Below, one piece after another: positions 42,992 through 51,403 of a DNA stretch of 64,000 bases. A program made the position numbers and the translations under genes. Origin of the DNA: Candidatus Bathyarchaeota archaeon (lineage in GTDB: Archaea > Thermoproteota > Bathyarchaeia > Bathyarchaeales > Bathycorpusculaceae); assembly GCA_026014705.1 (NCBI GenBank), contig JAOZHU010000012.1, forward strand, positions 1-64,000, written 5' to 3'. The notes below the pieces were generated by a model, which was given only the letters and a program-made list of their open reading frames with translations, ran no database searches and had not been told where the DNA came from. Every line of letters begins with the position of its first letter. The stretch's first letter is position 1.

Positions 42992-43545
42992 AAAGGCGCA
43001 TGCAGAAAATCGTTGTTTTAAGATGGGGACACAGGGTGCAACGAGACGTGAGGCTTACAACCCACGTGGCTTTGGCAGCCCGAGCACTTGGCGCCTCAGG
43101 CTTCCTGCTGGCTGACGCAAGAGACGAGAGAATCAAAGCCACCGTGGAAAAAGTCGTGGAAAGCTGGGGCGGCGAATTCTCTTTCGAAATGGGAATATCA
43201 TGGAAAAGTTTTGTGCGTGAATGGAAAGCCAAAGGCGGAATCGTTGTCCACTTAACTGCGTACGGAGAAAACATGCAAACCAGCAACGTTCTAGACAGAA
43301 TCAGAAACACGGGGAAAGAAGTTTTGCTGTTGGTTGGAAGCCAAAAAGTTCCGAAGGAGTTTTACTCAAGCGATGTTTCAGATTTCAACGTAGCAGTGGG
43401 CAATCAGCCGCATTCAGAATGCGCAGCGCTCGCGGTTTTCTTAGACAGGTTTTTTGAAGGAAAAGAACTATCGAAAGAGTTTGAAAATGCCAAAACAAAG
43501 ATAATACCTCAAGAGAGAGGGAAAAAAACCATAGTAAACCGTTGA
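42988..43545 (+). CDS. trm56: tRNA (cytidine-56-2'-O)-methyltransferase Trm56
   Basis: SPOUT methylase of 185 residues that methylates C56 in the T-loop of tRNA, an archaeal enzyme. Marks: VVLRWGHRVQRDVRLTTHVA near the N-terminus, GGIVVHLTAYGENMQ in the middle, and the SAM-knot region KEVLLLVGSQKVPKEFYSSD and FNVAVGNQPHSECAALAVFL. A start at the fifth residue (MQKIVVLRWGHR) is equally possible. It shares 4 nt with hflX and is the last gene of the aMBF1 group. Confidence 0.93.
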   Translation: MKRRMQKIVVLRWGHRVQRDVRLTTHVALAARALGASGFLLADARDERIKATVEKVVESWGGEFSFEMGISWKSFVREWKAKGGIVVHLTAYGENMQTSNVLDRIRNTGKEVLLLVGSQKVPKEFYSSDVSDFNVAVGNQPHSECAALAVFLDRFFEGKELSKEFENAKTKIIPQERGKKTIVNR

Positions 43546-43617
43546 TTTTCCCGTTAACTATGAATAAGAGTTTTATGGCAGCGCTGTTATTATTTATGTA
43601 TAAAAAAGGAAGCGACT

Positions 43618-44130
43618 ATGTTATCAACTGTCGATGATGCAACGTTAATGAAAGTGGCGACAGCACTGGGTGAAGAAGACGCGGTAAAACTTATTGAATC
43701 CCTCAAAAACTCGGAAGAAACCACAGACGACGAAATAGCCAACAAAACAGGCATCCGCTTGAATTCAGTCCGCAAAATACTCTACAAACTCTACGACCAT
43801 TCGCTGGTAAGCCTCAGAAGAACACGCGACCCAAAAACAGGCTGGTTCATATTCCACTGGAAACTCCAACCAGACCAACTGGAAGGCTTCATCCTAAGCC
43901 AAAAACGAAGAGTACTCGAGAAACTTAGCGTTAGGCTGGAATACGAAAAGAAACATGACTTCTACTACTGCAACACGCCGGGATGCAAACGAATCCCGTT
44001 TGAAGAAGCAGTGGAACTGGTTTTCACCTGCTCAACCTGCGGGAAACCCCTAGTGCATTACGCCAATGAAAGAATCGTCCAGCAGTTGGCAGCGAAAGTG
44101 GAACAGTTAAGGAAGGAACTGGGTGAGTGA
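43618..44130 (+). CDS. tfe: Transcription factor E, alpha subunit
   Basis: TFE of 170 residues, which helps TBP/TFB and RNA polymerase open promoters. The winged helix covers residues ~1-85 (TTDDEIANKTGIRLNSVRKI, LYDHSLVSLRRTRDPKTGWF), followed by a coiled helix and a C-terminal zinc ribbon CNTPGCKRIPFEEAVELVFT with CSTCGKPL. The four Cys are intact. AAGGAAG stands 5 nt before the ATG. It heads a three-gene operon with the HD and DUF2110 proteins, an arrangement known from other archaea. Confidence 0.94.
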   Translation: MLSTVDDATLMKVATALGEEDAVKLIESLKNSEETTDDEIANKTGIRLNSVRKILYKLYDHSLVSLRRTRDPKTGWFIFHWKLQPDQLEGFILSQKRRVLEKLSVRLEYEKKHDFYYCNTPGCKRIPFEEAVELVFTCSTCGKPLVHYANERIVQQLAAKVEQLRKELGE

Positions 44131-44653
44131 AAGGCTTCCAACAAGGGAGCAAGCACTGCAACTTCTACGCGAAAACCAATGCTCCTCAAAAGTCATAAAG
44201 CACTGCAACGCAGTGGCAAAACTCGCAGTGGAAACTGCTGAGACATGCAGAGAAAAAGGCATACATGTTAACTTGGCGCTTGTGGAAATAGGCGCATTGC
44301 TTCACGATATTGGCCGTTCAAAAACGCATACGGTTCACCACGCAGTTGTCGGCGCCAAAATCTTGGATGCTGCGGGCTTACCTGAACCAGTGATTGCAAT
44401 AGTCAAGAGACATGTTGGCGGCGGAATAACAAGCACCGAAGCAGAAAAGCTGGGATGGCCAAATGACGTTTACACTCCAGTAACTTTGGAGGAGAAGATA
44501 GTCTCGTACGCTGATAAGCTGATTGAAAAGGCAAAACGTGTGCCAATAGAAAAAGCCGTTGAGGAACTTGCCAAAGAAGGGAGACACGAAGCCGCTGAGA
44601 GAGTTCTGAAGCTCCACGGGGAAATAGCGGCGCTCGTTGGCGACTGCCCATGA
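44123..44653 (+). CDS. HD-domain phosphohydrolase, TIGR00295 family
   Basis: Protein of 176 residues with a metal-binding HD domain. Visible residues are His in VIKHCNAVAKLAVE, the HD pair in IGALLHDIGRSKTHTVHHAV, further His in VKRHVGGGIT and Asp in KIVSYADKLIEK. This pattern fits the archaeal TIGR00295 family; the substrate is probably a nucleotide or phosphomonoester but is not known. It starts with GTG 8 nt inside tfe and ends 4 nt inside the DUF2110 gene. Confidence 0.88.
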   Translation: MSERLPTREQALQLLRENQCSSKVIKHCNAVAKLAVETAETCREKGIHVNLALVEIGALLHDIGRSKTHTVHHAVVGAKILDAAGLPEPVIAIVKRHVGGGITSTEAEKLGWPNDVYTPVTLEEKIVSYADKLIEKAKRVPIEKAVEELAKEGRHEAAERVLKLHGEIAALVGDCP

Positions 44654-45414
44654 CCACGCTGACACTTCTAACAAAAGCCTACAGTACGCAGCAGCTGAAC
44701 CAAATCGCTGATTCCCTGCAGCGGGCGTTTGAAGACTTAGATGTGGAAGCAAAAGTGCTGGGCACCGTCGGCAACAAATGGGTTCAAATAGCCTTATCAG
44801 GCGAAGACGAAGGCATCGCAGCAAGCTACATCGCCAAAGAAACAGGGCTCTGCCCAAACACTCTAGCGGACATTAAGAAATTTTCAACGCTGAAAGGTTA
44901 CGTTACAAACTTTGAGCGAAACAGAGAGGAACTAACCATTGACATAGGCGTCTTCCAACCAAAAACCACCCACGCAACTGTGCCGCTGCGGCATTTGCAA
45001 GCGCAGCTGGTGGACGGAAGAAAAGTTGCTTTGGCGACGATTGGTGAACTGTTTGCCTTCTGCGAAAACATGCCTATAAACATAAAGGTTACCCGCTTAA
45101 ACGAATCTGAAAACCGCATAGAAGCAGAGTTGTCAACGCGGCAAGTTGAAACATACTTGGTTTGGCGAGAAGCACTGCTGGACAAGCTGATAATCATAGG
45201 CGCAACGCTTCACGAAGCGGAGAAGGCGCTGGAATACGCGAGGTTGAACAGAGACGTTGTGAACGTGGAGTCTTTGGGGATGTTTGAGCACGTTTTAACC
45301 TGCAAGCTTGGAACGGACGCTGCGGGGTTGATTCCGAAAATCGGCAGAATCCTGAAAAACGCTAGGTTCACCGTGTTCAACCCGAAGAAGTTGATGAGTT
45401 TTCTGCAGGGTTAG
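44650..45414 (+). CDS. DUF2110-family protein
   Basis: Protein of 254 residues, soluble, recognised as the archaeal DUF2110 family from YGTQQLNQ-like N-terminus (here YSTQQLNQIADSLQRAFEDL), the VTNFERNREELTIDIGVFQP stretch and the C-terminal GMFEHVLTCKLGTDAAGLIP and RFTVFNPKKLMSFL. Family members sit beside TFE in many archaea, so a link to transcription or RNA is likely but unproven. Confidence 0.8.
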   Translation: MTTLTLLTKAYSTQQLNQIADSLQRAFEDLDVEAKVLGTVGNKWVQIALSGEDEGIAASYIAKETGLCPNTLADIKKFSTLKGYVTNFERNREELTIDIGVFQPKTTHATVPLRHLQAQLVDGRKVALATIGELFAFCENMPINIKVTRLNESENRIEAELSTRQVETYLVWREALLDKLIIIGATLHEAEKALEYARLNRDVVNVESLGMFEHVLTCKLGTDAAGLIPKIGRILKNARFTVFNPKKLMSFLQG

Positions 45415-45445
45415 CTGAATTAGGTTGTGAACTAGGGCTGGAAAA

Positions 45446-45483
45446 GGACTATAGCCCCCAGTATATGAACTATTTATAGTCTG
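45446..45483 (-). promoter_or_regulatory. GGGGGCTATAG element (copy 5) between DUF2110 and tRNA-Val
   Basis: On the minus strand: ACTATAAATAGT, 12 nt further GGGGGCTATAGTCC. It lies 40 nt beyond the 3' end of the tRNA gene and points into the 3' end of the DUF2110 gene in antisense direction. On the plus strand it reads CTATAGCCCCCAGTATATG followed by AACTATTTATAGT, closely similar to copy 4. Confidence 0.4.
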
Positions 45484-45525
45484 ATATTTAGCAAGCTCAT
45501 TGAGAACGCTGTTGTTGAAATGTGG

Positions 45526-45600
45526 TGGGCCGGGCCGGACTTGAACCGGCGACCTTTGGCTCGTAAAGCCAATGTCCTAACCAAGCTAGACGACCGGCCC
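45526..45600 (-). tRNA. tRNA-Val (anticodon TAC)
   Basis: Complete cloverleaf read on the minus strand, 75 nt. Acceptor stem GGGCCGG/CCGGCCC, D stem GTCT/GGAC, anticodon stem TTGGC/GCCAA with loop TTTACGA (anticodon TAC), variable loop AGGTC, and T stem GCCGG/CCGGC with loop TTCAAGT. The discriminator is A73. CCA is encoded directly after it (45523-45525). No intron. It decodes GUA and wobble valine codons. Confidence 0.97.
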
Positions 45601-45630
45601 GTCTTCAGCATGCTGATTAAGTCTGCCAAG

Positions 45631-46620
45631 CTAATCTTTAATTTTTCGTTTCGAAACCGTGTTAATTTGCATCACGGCTTTCTCGACGGCGTCAACTGGG
45701 TTATCTAACTGCGCAAGCTGGGATGCAACGTCAAATCTCTTTCCGATGTACCTCTCAGAGTAGCGCAGGACTTTAGATGCGTCTGTGATGAAAATTGGGA
45801 ACCCTTTCCGAGCAAGGTAAGTGTTCACGTGTGTTCGACCCACCTCTGAAGCCACGACGCTTGGAACGCCTTGAAGGGCAGCTTCTCTGGATATTGTGCC
45901 GCCTGCGCTCACCACCAAATCCGCGTTCGCAACCAACTGCGCTGAATCCACAAACTCGCTGCTGCCCGGTTCGCTGTAGCGTTTGAGGAGCAACACGTTT
46001 CCGAGAGGCTTGAGCTTTTGCACGATTTCAGCGGTGAAGTCAGATTTCCCCACAGCGTAAGCCGCTTTGGTTTCGAACTCTCTGACAACTATTAATGGCT
46101 TCTTGAACTCGGAATCCTGCGCGGGCTTTAAATCCTTAATCCAAGCCGCCTCATCCACGCCCTTGAACCTGATGACGCTGCCGGGACAATGTTTTGACAG
46201 AAACCGCTTCGGCAAAGCCTCAGAAACCACAACCGCCGAGGCAAAAGGTATAGTCAACTTATTAACCGCGTAAGCGTGAGGCGTGTCAGCCGTTAAAACT
46301 ATGGGTACTCCTAAGCCGAATGCAACGCGACATAGCTCAACGGACTGATGAGAAACCGCCACATCAGGCAGATTATCCCTGAACAGTCTAGAGAACTGGA
46401 TGACGCGGTTTGCGCTTTCCTCCAGCCGCGCATGCAACGATGCAGGATGGTATTTCCCAACGACCACGGGGTTTTCTCCGAGAACACGCGCCAAAGCCAG
46501 CGTGTCAGGATGCTCCCGCGTGGTTAGCACTACTTCGTGACCATGCTGTCTGAGGCGTTTAGCGATTGCCGCGCCGTACCGCATGTGCTTGCCAGTGCAT
46601 GCGTCGTACCAAATCTTCAC
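45631..46620 (-). CDS. DUF354-family protein (GT-B-like)
   Basis: Protein of 329 residues. It starts KIWYDACTGKHMRYGAAIAK and shows HEVVLTTREHPDTLALARVL, RVAFGLGVPIVLTADTPHAY and, near the C-terminus, ANADLVVSAGGTISREAALQ GVPSVV, a nucleotide-sugar-binding-like region of GT-B enzymes. The DUF354 family occurs in archaeal polysaccharide clusters with unknown reaction. It lies 4 nt over the acyltransferase gene upstream of it in the operon and opens the surface-glycan region. Confidence 0.8.
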   Translation of the reverse strand: MKIWYDACTGKHMRYGAAIAKRLRQHGHEVVLTTREHPDTLALARVLGENPVVVGKYHPASLHARLEESANRVIQFSRLFRDNLPDVAVSHQSVELCRVAFGLGVPIVLTADTPHAYAVNKLTIPFASAVVVSEALPKRFLSKHCPGSVIRFKGVDEAAWIKDLKPAQDSEFKKPLIVVREFETKAAYAVGKSDFTAEIVQKLKPLGNVLLLKRYSEPGSSEFVDSAQLVANADLVVSAGGTISREAALQGVPSVVASEVGRTHVNTYLARKGFPIFITDASKVLRYSERYIGKRFDVASQLAQLDNPVDAVEKAVMQINTVSKRKIKD

Positions 46621-47138
46621 GGGCGACCTTCACCTTTGCGCTTCTTTGCTTTGATGAACTCCTCGCGTTTAGCTTCGTACTCTTCTATGGACATGACTTC
46701 TTTGGCGGGAACGCCCATGAACACTTTCCCCGCGGGGACGCTGCGGGTTACTACGCTGCCTCCGCCGACCACTGAGCGCTCGCCGACGGTTACGCTGGGC
46801 AGAACAGTGACGCCGCCGCCTATTTTCGCGTGGTCCTTCACCACTGGCGCGGTTAGAAGGCTGCTTTTCGGGTACTTGTCGTTGAGAAGTGAACTGTTAG
46901 GCGCGATGAAGACGTGGTCGCCGAGCACGCACTCGTTTGAAATCGTCACGTGGGCTTGGATGTTGCAGTTTTTTCCGATAGTCACGTTTTTGCCGATGTC
47001 GCAGAAGCTTCCGATGCAGGTGCCGTCGCCGATTTTCGTGTTGTCGCCTATCACAACGTAATTCCAAACAACAACGTCCTTGCCGAATTGAACGTTGGCT
47101 CCGATTATTACTCCTTGTCCAGTTTTTGGCTGTGGCAT
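46617..47138 (-). CDS. Hexapeptide-repeat acetyltransferase
   Basis: Left-handed beta-helix acyltransferase of 173 residues. Hexapeptide repeats run from about residue 10 to 130 (VIIGANVQFGKDVVVWNYVV, CDIGKNVTIGKNCNIQAHVT), with the loop SLLNDKYPKSS and coenzyme A-site turns GGGVTVLPSVTVGERSVVGG and SVPAGKVFMGVPAKEV. It is near WbpD/WlbB-type N-acetyltransferases of amino sugars. It is co-transcribed with the DUF354 gene. Confidence 0.88.
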   Translation of the reverse strand: MPQPKTGQGVIIGANVQFGKDVVVWNYVVIGDNTKIGDGTCIGSFCDIGKNVTIGKNCNIQAHVTISNECVLGDHVFIAPNSSLLNDKYPKSSLLTAPVVKDHAKIGGGVTVLPSVTVGERSVVGGGSVVTRSVPAGKVFMGVPAKEVMSIEEYEAKREEFIKAKKRKGEGRP

Positions 47139-47212
47139 GCTCTTCCCTGTGGAACTTCAAGTTTAAATAGTTTAACAGTTTACTTGATTTTTCTGACACA
47201 GGAAGCGATACA

Positions 47213-48082
47213 TTGGCTAAGGAAACAGTGCTCGTAGTAGGATTAGGCGAGATTGGACGAACCCTGTTCGAACTGATTAGAGAAACAAACAGCTTCACCG
47301 TCTACGGGTTAGATTTAGATGAAGCAAAAATGCGCGCAGCAGACCAAGACAAGAGCAAGCTGCCGAACGAAGTAGACACCATGCATATTTGCCTTCCATG
47401 CAAAACCCAAGACAAATTCGCGGAAACCGTAGCCGACTACGCAAAAAGGTTCAAGCCGAAGCTCGTCATCATCAACAGCACCGTCCCGCCTGGGACAACC
47501 AAGAAAACCCAGCGAAGCTGCACGTGCCTTGTGGCGCATTCGCCAGCCCGTGGAGTACACAAAAGCGCAGAGCACATGAAATGGGAAATGAAGCGGTGGA
47601 CTAAATACGTTGGCGGCGCAAACGCGGAAGCGTCAGAAGCCGCGCGTAAACATTTTGAGAAAATGGGCTTGAAAGTGAAAACGCTGAAAAGCTGCGCAGA
47701 AACAGAGTTGGCTAAACTCTTCGAGACAACCTACCGCGCGTGGATGATTGCCTGCTTCCAAGAAATGCACAGAATCTCCAGAACTTTTGAAGCAGACTTT
47801 GACGACGTGGTTGATTTTCTTGAGGATACACACCGCGTAAGGCTGGATAGACCCATAATGTTTCCAGGATTCATCGGCGGGCACTGTCTGATTCCGAACA
47901 CTGAACTGCTGCTGCAGTCATATGACTCGGAGTTTCTGCGGCTAATTCTACACTCAAACCAAAAAAGAAAAGAAGAAATCAAAGACAAAACCGTTCAAAA
48001 AGAAGCCGAGAAAATCGCGGAGCGAGTGGAAAAACTGGAGAAAGAGCTTGGAAAAAACCCAGAAAACTGCTGCTGCGAATAA
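47213..48082 (+). CDS. UDP-sugar dehydrogenase-like protein without C-terminal domain
   Basis: Protein of 289 residues, starting at TTG with GGAAG upstream. The NAD fold VLVVGLGEIGRTLFELIRE and INSTVPPGTTKKTQ, the helix CAETELAKLFETTYRAWMIA with the catalytic Lys and the catalytic Cys in MFPGFIGGHCLIPNTELLL match UDP-N-acetylmannosaminuronate/UDP-glucose dehydrogenases. Those are ~420-440 residues with a C-terminal UDP-binding domain, which is missing. A charged helix and a terminal CCCE take its place. The UDP-binding site would need a partner protein, or the substrate differs. A TATA box (47160-47170) precedes it. Confidence 0.75.
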   Translation: MAKETVLVVGLGEIGRTLFELIRETNSFTVYGLDLDEAKMRAADQDKSKLPNEVDTMHICLPCKTQDKFAETVADYAKRFKPKLVIINSTVPPGTTKKTQRSCTCLVAHSPARGVHKSAEHMKWEMKRWTKYVGGANAEASEAARKHFEKMGLKVKTLKSCAETELAKLFETTYRAWMIACFQEMHRISRTFEADFDDVVDFLEDTHRVRLDRPIMFPGFIGGHCLIPNTELLLQSYDSEFLRLILHSNQKRKEEIKDKTVQKEAEKIAERVEKLEKELGKNPENCCCE

Positions 48083-48117
48083 AAACTCCTCAAGCTCATC
48101 CAGACCTAATAGAGTTT

Positions 48118-48143
48118 AATGCAGAAGAACTGCATTATAAATG
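48118..48143 (+). promoter_or_regulatory. Palindrome and TATA box before the glycosyltransferase gene
   Basis: Perfect inverted repeat AATGCAG-AAGAA-CTGCATT (48118-48136) directly overlaps a TATA-like TTATAAATG (48135-48143). The ATG at 48157 lies too close to this TATA box for a usual leader, so transcripts may be leaderless or use the in-frame ATG at 48169. The palindrome could be an operator or a terminator hairpin for the gene upstream. Confidence 0.3.
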
Positions 48144-48156
48144 CGAGTGGGCACCA

Positions 48157-49098
48157 ATGAAAGTGGTAATGATTAACGATTGCGCCTTTGTCGGAGAAAC
48201 CCTACTCAAGTACATGCCGCCTGAAATGGAGAAACAGCACATCAAACGCAGCAGAGGCTTATGGAGCAAGACTTTCGGGTTAACTTTCAAAATTATGCAC
48301 GCCAAAGGAGACGTGTACCACGCGCATTATCTATTGCAGGATTGTTATATTGCCTCGCGGTTAGGCAAAAAACCTTTGGTCGGGCACGCTCACGGAAGCG
48401 ATTTGCGGGCAAGCTTAAACCACTCGGCATGGGGCAGAATCGTCAGGCACAACCTGAAGCATTGCAGCAGAGTCTTAGTCAGCACGCCTGACGTACTCAG
48501 CATAGCTAAACGTTACAGAGAAGACGCAGAATATCTGCCCAACCCAATCGATGCTGAACTGTTCTACCAGAAACCGCCGCTTCAAAAAACCGACAGAAAA
48601 CGAGTGCTAATTGCAAGCGACGCAAACTGGAAAGTGAAAGGAACAGACATCGCCATAAGAGCGCTAAGCAAGATTAAAGATGAAGTTGACGTGAGCATCG
48701 TCCAGCACGGCAGAGACTTCGAAAAGACAGCAGCCTTGGCAGCATCGTTAGGGTTAAGCCTGAAAGTTTTGCCGAAAATTCCGCATGAAAAGCTTAACGA
48801 GTATTACTGGAATTCCGATGTCGTCATAGACCGCTTCGCGCTGGGTTCCTTGGGACTAATCTCGCTGGAAGCCATAGCTTGCGGCAGACCAGCCTTGGTG
48901 TACGCATCTTCGGAATTCCCTGAAAACGAAGATTTCCCCTTGAAAGACCTTAAACAAGAAGATGCCATAGCGGAGACGATAAGGGAATTGCCAGTGGACT
49001 TATGGGAAAAACAATACGGCTTCATTAAAAAACACCACAACACCGAAAGCATAGAAGCACGTTTAAGGTCCATTTACAGCGAATTAACAGCGAGGTAG
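48157..49098 (+). CDS. Glycosyltransferase, GT4-like
   Basis: GT-B glycosyltransferase of 313 residues. The N-terminal half has GDVYHAHYLLQDCYIASRLG and GKKPLVGHAHGSDLRASLNH; the C-terminal half has VLIASDANWKVKGTDIAIRA, SDVVIDRFALGSLGLISLEA and IACGRPALVYASSEFPE, the acceptor/sugar-nucleotide E-x7-E-like region. It transfers a sugar in surface-glycan assembly. The 3' end overlaps the convergent wecB gene by 15 nt. Confidence 0.85.
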   Translation: MKVVMINDCAFVGETLLKYMPPEMEKQHIKRSRGLWSKTFGLTFKIMHAKGDVYHAHYLLQDCYIASRLGKKPLVGHAHGSDLRASLNHSAWGRIVRHNLKHCSRVLVSTPDVLSIAKRYREDAEYLPNPIDAELFYQKPPLQKTDRKRVLIASDANWKVKGTDIAIRALSKIKDEVDVSIVQHGRDFEKTAALAASLGLSLKVLPKIPHEKLNEYYWNSDVVIDRFALGSLGLISLEAIACGRPALVYASSEFPENEDFPLKDLKQEDAIAETIRELPVDLWEKQYGFIKKHHNTESIEARLRSIYSELTAR

Positions 49099-50235
49099 CC
49101 GAGACGTTTTTAGTGTCTCAAGGATTTTTTGCGAGGCTAATCCGTCGCCGAAGGGATTCGGCAGCTTCGCGAGTTTTTTGTCAAGCGCTTCAGCGTTTCG
49201 GATTATTTCCTCAGCAGTGTTGACTATACAGTCAGTATCAGAGCCCAGCAGGTGATTTGCGCCTAATTGAACGGTTTCCACCCATTCAGTGTTTTCGCGC
49301 AGTGTGATGCAGGGCGTTTTAAGCCAAAAAGCTTCCTTCTGCACGCCGCCAGAATCGGTCATGACAAAACAGGCGTTTTTAATGAGGCTTATGTTTTCCA
49401 GATAACTCACGGGCTCAACAAGCTTGATGTGCCGTTGTTCTTCCAACTTGGAATACAAATTGGAACTACACAGTTGCTTTCGAGTCCTAGGGTGAACAGG
49501 AAAAACCACGGCGAGCTTTTCCAGCCTGACAACAGCCGCGATTATTCGCTTCAGATTCTCAAAGTTATCAACATTTTCCTGCCTATGCAGCGTTAAAAGC
49601 GCGTAAGCTTTTGGCTGCACTGCTAATTGCTTCAAGATGGCGGTTTTTTCTGCCTTTGGCAACTGCTGAAGCAACACTTCGTACATGGTATCCCCAACCT
49701 GATGGATGCTTTCTTTGCGTATGCCTTCCTTCAGCAAGTTTTCAGAGCAAACTTTGGTTGCCGTAAAAAGCATGGAAGAGCAGTGGTCGGTTAAACGGCG
49801 GTTGATTTCTTCAGGCATCCTATTGTCGTAGCTTCTCGCACCTGCTTCTATGTGGGCTACTGGAATGTTAAGCTTAGCCGCAGTTAACGCGCCTGCTAAA
49901 GTGGAGTTAGTGTCACCAGGCACAAGAACAAGCGCTGGCTTCTGCTCCAGCAAAACAGGCTCAAGTCGAGACATTATTTTCGCTGTTTGCTGCGCGTGAG
50001 AACCGCTTCCAACCTCCAAGTTCGCTGTTGGCTCGGGCAGACTGAATTCGTCAAAAAACACCTGCGTCATCTCGTAATCGTAATGTTGACCCGTGTGAAT
50101 CACCGACAAATGCACTTGCTCGTCTGCATTGAACAGGCGGATAAGCGGAGAGGACTTTATGATTTGAGGGCGCGCGCCCAAAATCAAAGCAACCGTTAAT
50201 TTACCCAATTTCTTTCGCCCACATGCATAGCTCAT
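49084..50235 (-). CDS. wecB: UDP-N-acetylglucosamine 2-epimerase (non-hydrolysing)
   Basis: Epimerase of 383 residues that makes UDP-N-acetylmannosamine. It shows VALILGARPQIIKSSPLIRL, LVLVPGDTNSTLAGALTAAK, HIEAGARSYDNRMPEEINRR, LLTLHRQENVDNFENLKRII and the C-terminal VMTDSGGVQKEAFWLKTPCI, covering the catalytic Asp, Glu and His residues. The product would feed the dehydrogenase at 47213 for ManNAcA synthesis. It is convergent with the GT4 gene. Confidence 0.93.
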   Translation of the reverse strand: MSYACGRKKLGKLTVALILGARPQIIKSSPLIRLFNADEQVHLSVIHTGQHYDYEMTQVFFDEFSLPEPTANLEVGSGSHAQQTAKIMSRLEPVLLEQKPALVLVPGDTNSTLAGALTAAKLNIPVAHIEAGARSYDNRMPEEINRRLTDHCSSMLFTATKVCSENLLKEGIRKESIHQVGDTMYEVLLQQLPKAEKTAILKQLAVQPKAYALLTLHRQENVDNFENLKRIIAAVVRLEKLAVVFPVHPRTRKQLCSSNLYSKLEEQRHIKLVEPVSYLENISLIKNACFVMTDSGGVQKEAFWLKTPCITLRENTEWVETVQLGANHLLGSDTDCIVNTAEEIIRNAEALDKKLAKLPNPFGDGLASQKILETLKTSRLPRC

Positions 50236-50325
50236 TTATCACATAGACTGCTTACACTATGTTTGTGAGAGATAAGCTATTTTAGCTTAGTGTGCCAAGC
50301 ATATTGACGAGGTCTACTTGAAAAC

Positions 50326-51402
50326 TTGGGCTTAACAGAAAATAATGGCAACACCGTTGTCACTGTGGTGATCCCAGCGTATAATGCCGCGAATTTCATA
50401 GAAGACGCTGTGAAATCCTGTTTTGACCAAACGTACAGACCGATGGAAACGATAGTTGTAAACGACGGCTCAACAGACGCAACCGCAAACAAAGTCCACG
50501 CTCTGGCTGAAAACCTCAACGGAAGCGAGTTCGAGCTGAGATTGATTGATGTGGACAAAAACATGGGCGCTGCCAACGCCTTAAACCTCGGCTTCTCAAA
50601 CGCTAAAGGCGCCTACGTGTGCTGGCTCAGCGCAGACGACGCATTCGTAGACAAAGAAAAAGTACGAAAACAAGTCAACCGCATGAAAAAAACCGAAGCG
50701 GACTGGAGCTATTTCAGAGACTTCTACATCGGTCCGAACGCGGTAACTGCGAAGCTCGTGAAAAGCAGCTATTTGCCCAAATTACGCTTTTTAGATTCAT
50801 TCTTTATTCGTAACCCAGACTTGCGGCTGATGCTTTTGCTTTTCAGAAACCCCGTGAACGGAAGTTCGGTGATGATTAGAAAGGAATGCGTCACCGCGCA
50901 CGGTCAATTTGATCCAACAATGAGGAATATTGACGCGGACGGTGACCTCTGGATGCGGTACAGCGCCTTGAAGCTTAAACTTTGCGCGTTGAAGGGCGCG
51001 TCAGTTTTCTTGAGAGAGCATGGGGGGCAAACGTCGAAAAAGAAAGAGGACATGATGTATGGCTCCGAGTTAACCAGAATCAGAATACTGCGGATGCTAC
51101 ACCGAAGAGGGAAACTGGCAAAAGTTACCCGAAAATTCGCCAAGTTTTTCCCGATAATCTTAGCAGCGAAAAAGCATTTGGACAGACCGATGGTTTCAGA
51201 GTTCCTGTTTAATTATATCGTTGAAAACAAGAGCCAGTTCAACTATTTCCAAGTCAAAAGCGCAAAAGAGGCGTTGAGCGACGTTAGAAAACACAGAAAC
51301 TACCAGAGCATAGACAAAAATAAATTCGCCGATGACCTCGCGTTTCTAGAAAAAAGCGAAGTATTCGCCAAGTTCGAAGCAACTTTCGAAGAGACTGTTT
51401 GA
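50326..51402 (+). CDS. Glycosyltransferase family 2
   Basis: GT-A glycosyltransferase of 358 residues. Residues ~12-125 hold VVTVVIPAYNAANFIEDAVK, TIVVNDGSTDATANKV and the LSADDAFVDKEKVRKQVNRM metal region (DxD-like ADD). The start is taken as TTG at 50326, with a GAGGT motif further upstream; the true start may be a few codons later. No membrane helix. First gene of a plus-strand trio with two SDR enzymes. Confidence 0.88.
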   Translation: MGLTENNGNTVVTVVIPAYNAANFIEDAVKSCFDQTYRPMETIVVNDGSTDATANKVHALAENLNGSEFELRLIDVDKNMGAANALNLGFSNAKGAYVCWLSADDAFVDKEKVRKQVNRMKKTEADWSYFRDFYIGPNAVTAKLVKSSYLPKLRFLDSFFIRNPDLRLMLLLFRNPVNGSSVMIRKECVTAHGQFDPTMRNIDADGDLWMRYSALKLKLCALKGASVFLREHGGQTSKKKEDMMYGSELTRIRILRMLHRRGKLAKVTRKFAKFFPIILAAKKHLDRPMVSEFLFNYIVENKSQFNYFQVKSAKEALSDVRKHRNYQSIDKNKFADDLAFLEKSEVFAKFEATFEETV

Positions 51403-51403
51403 A

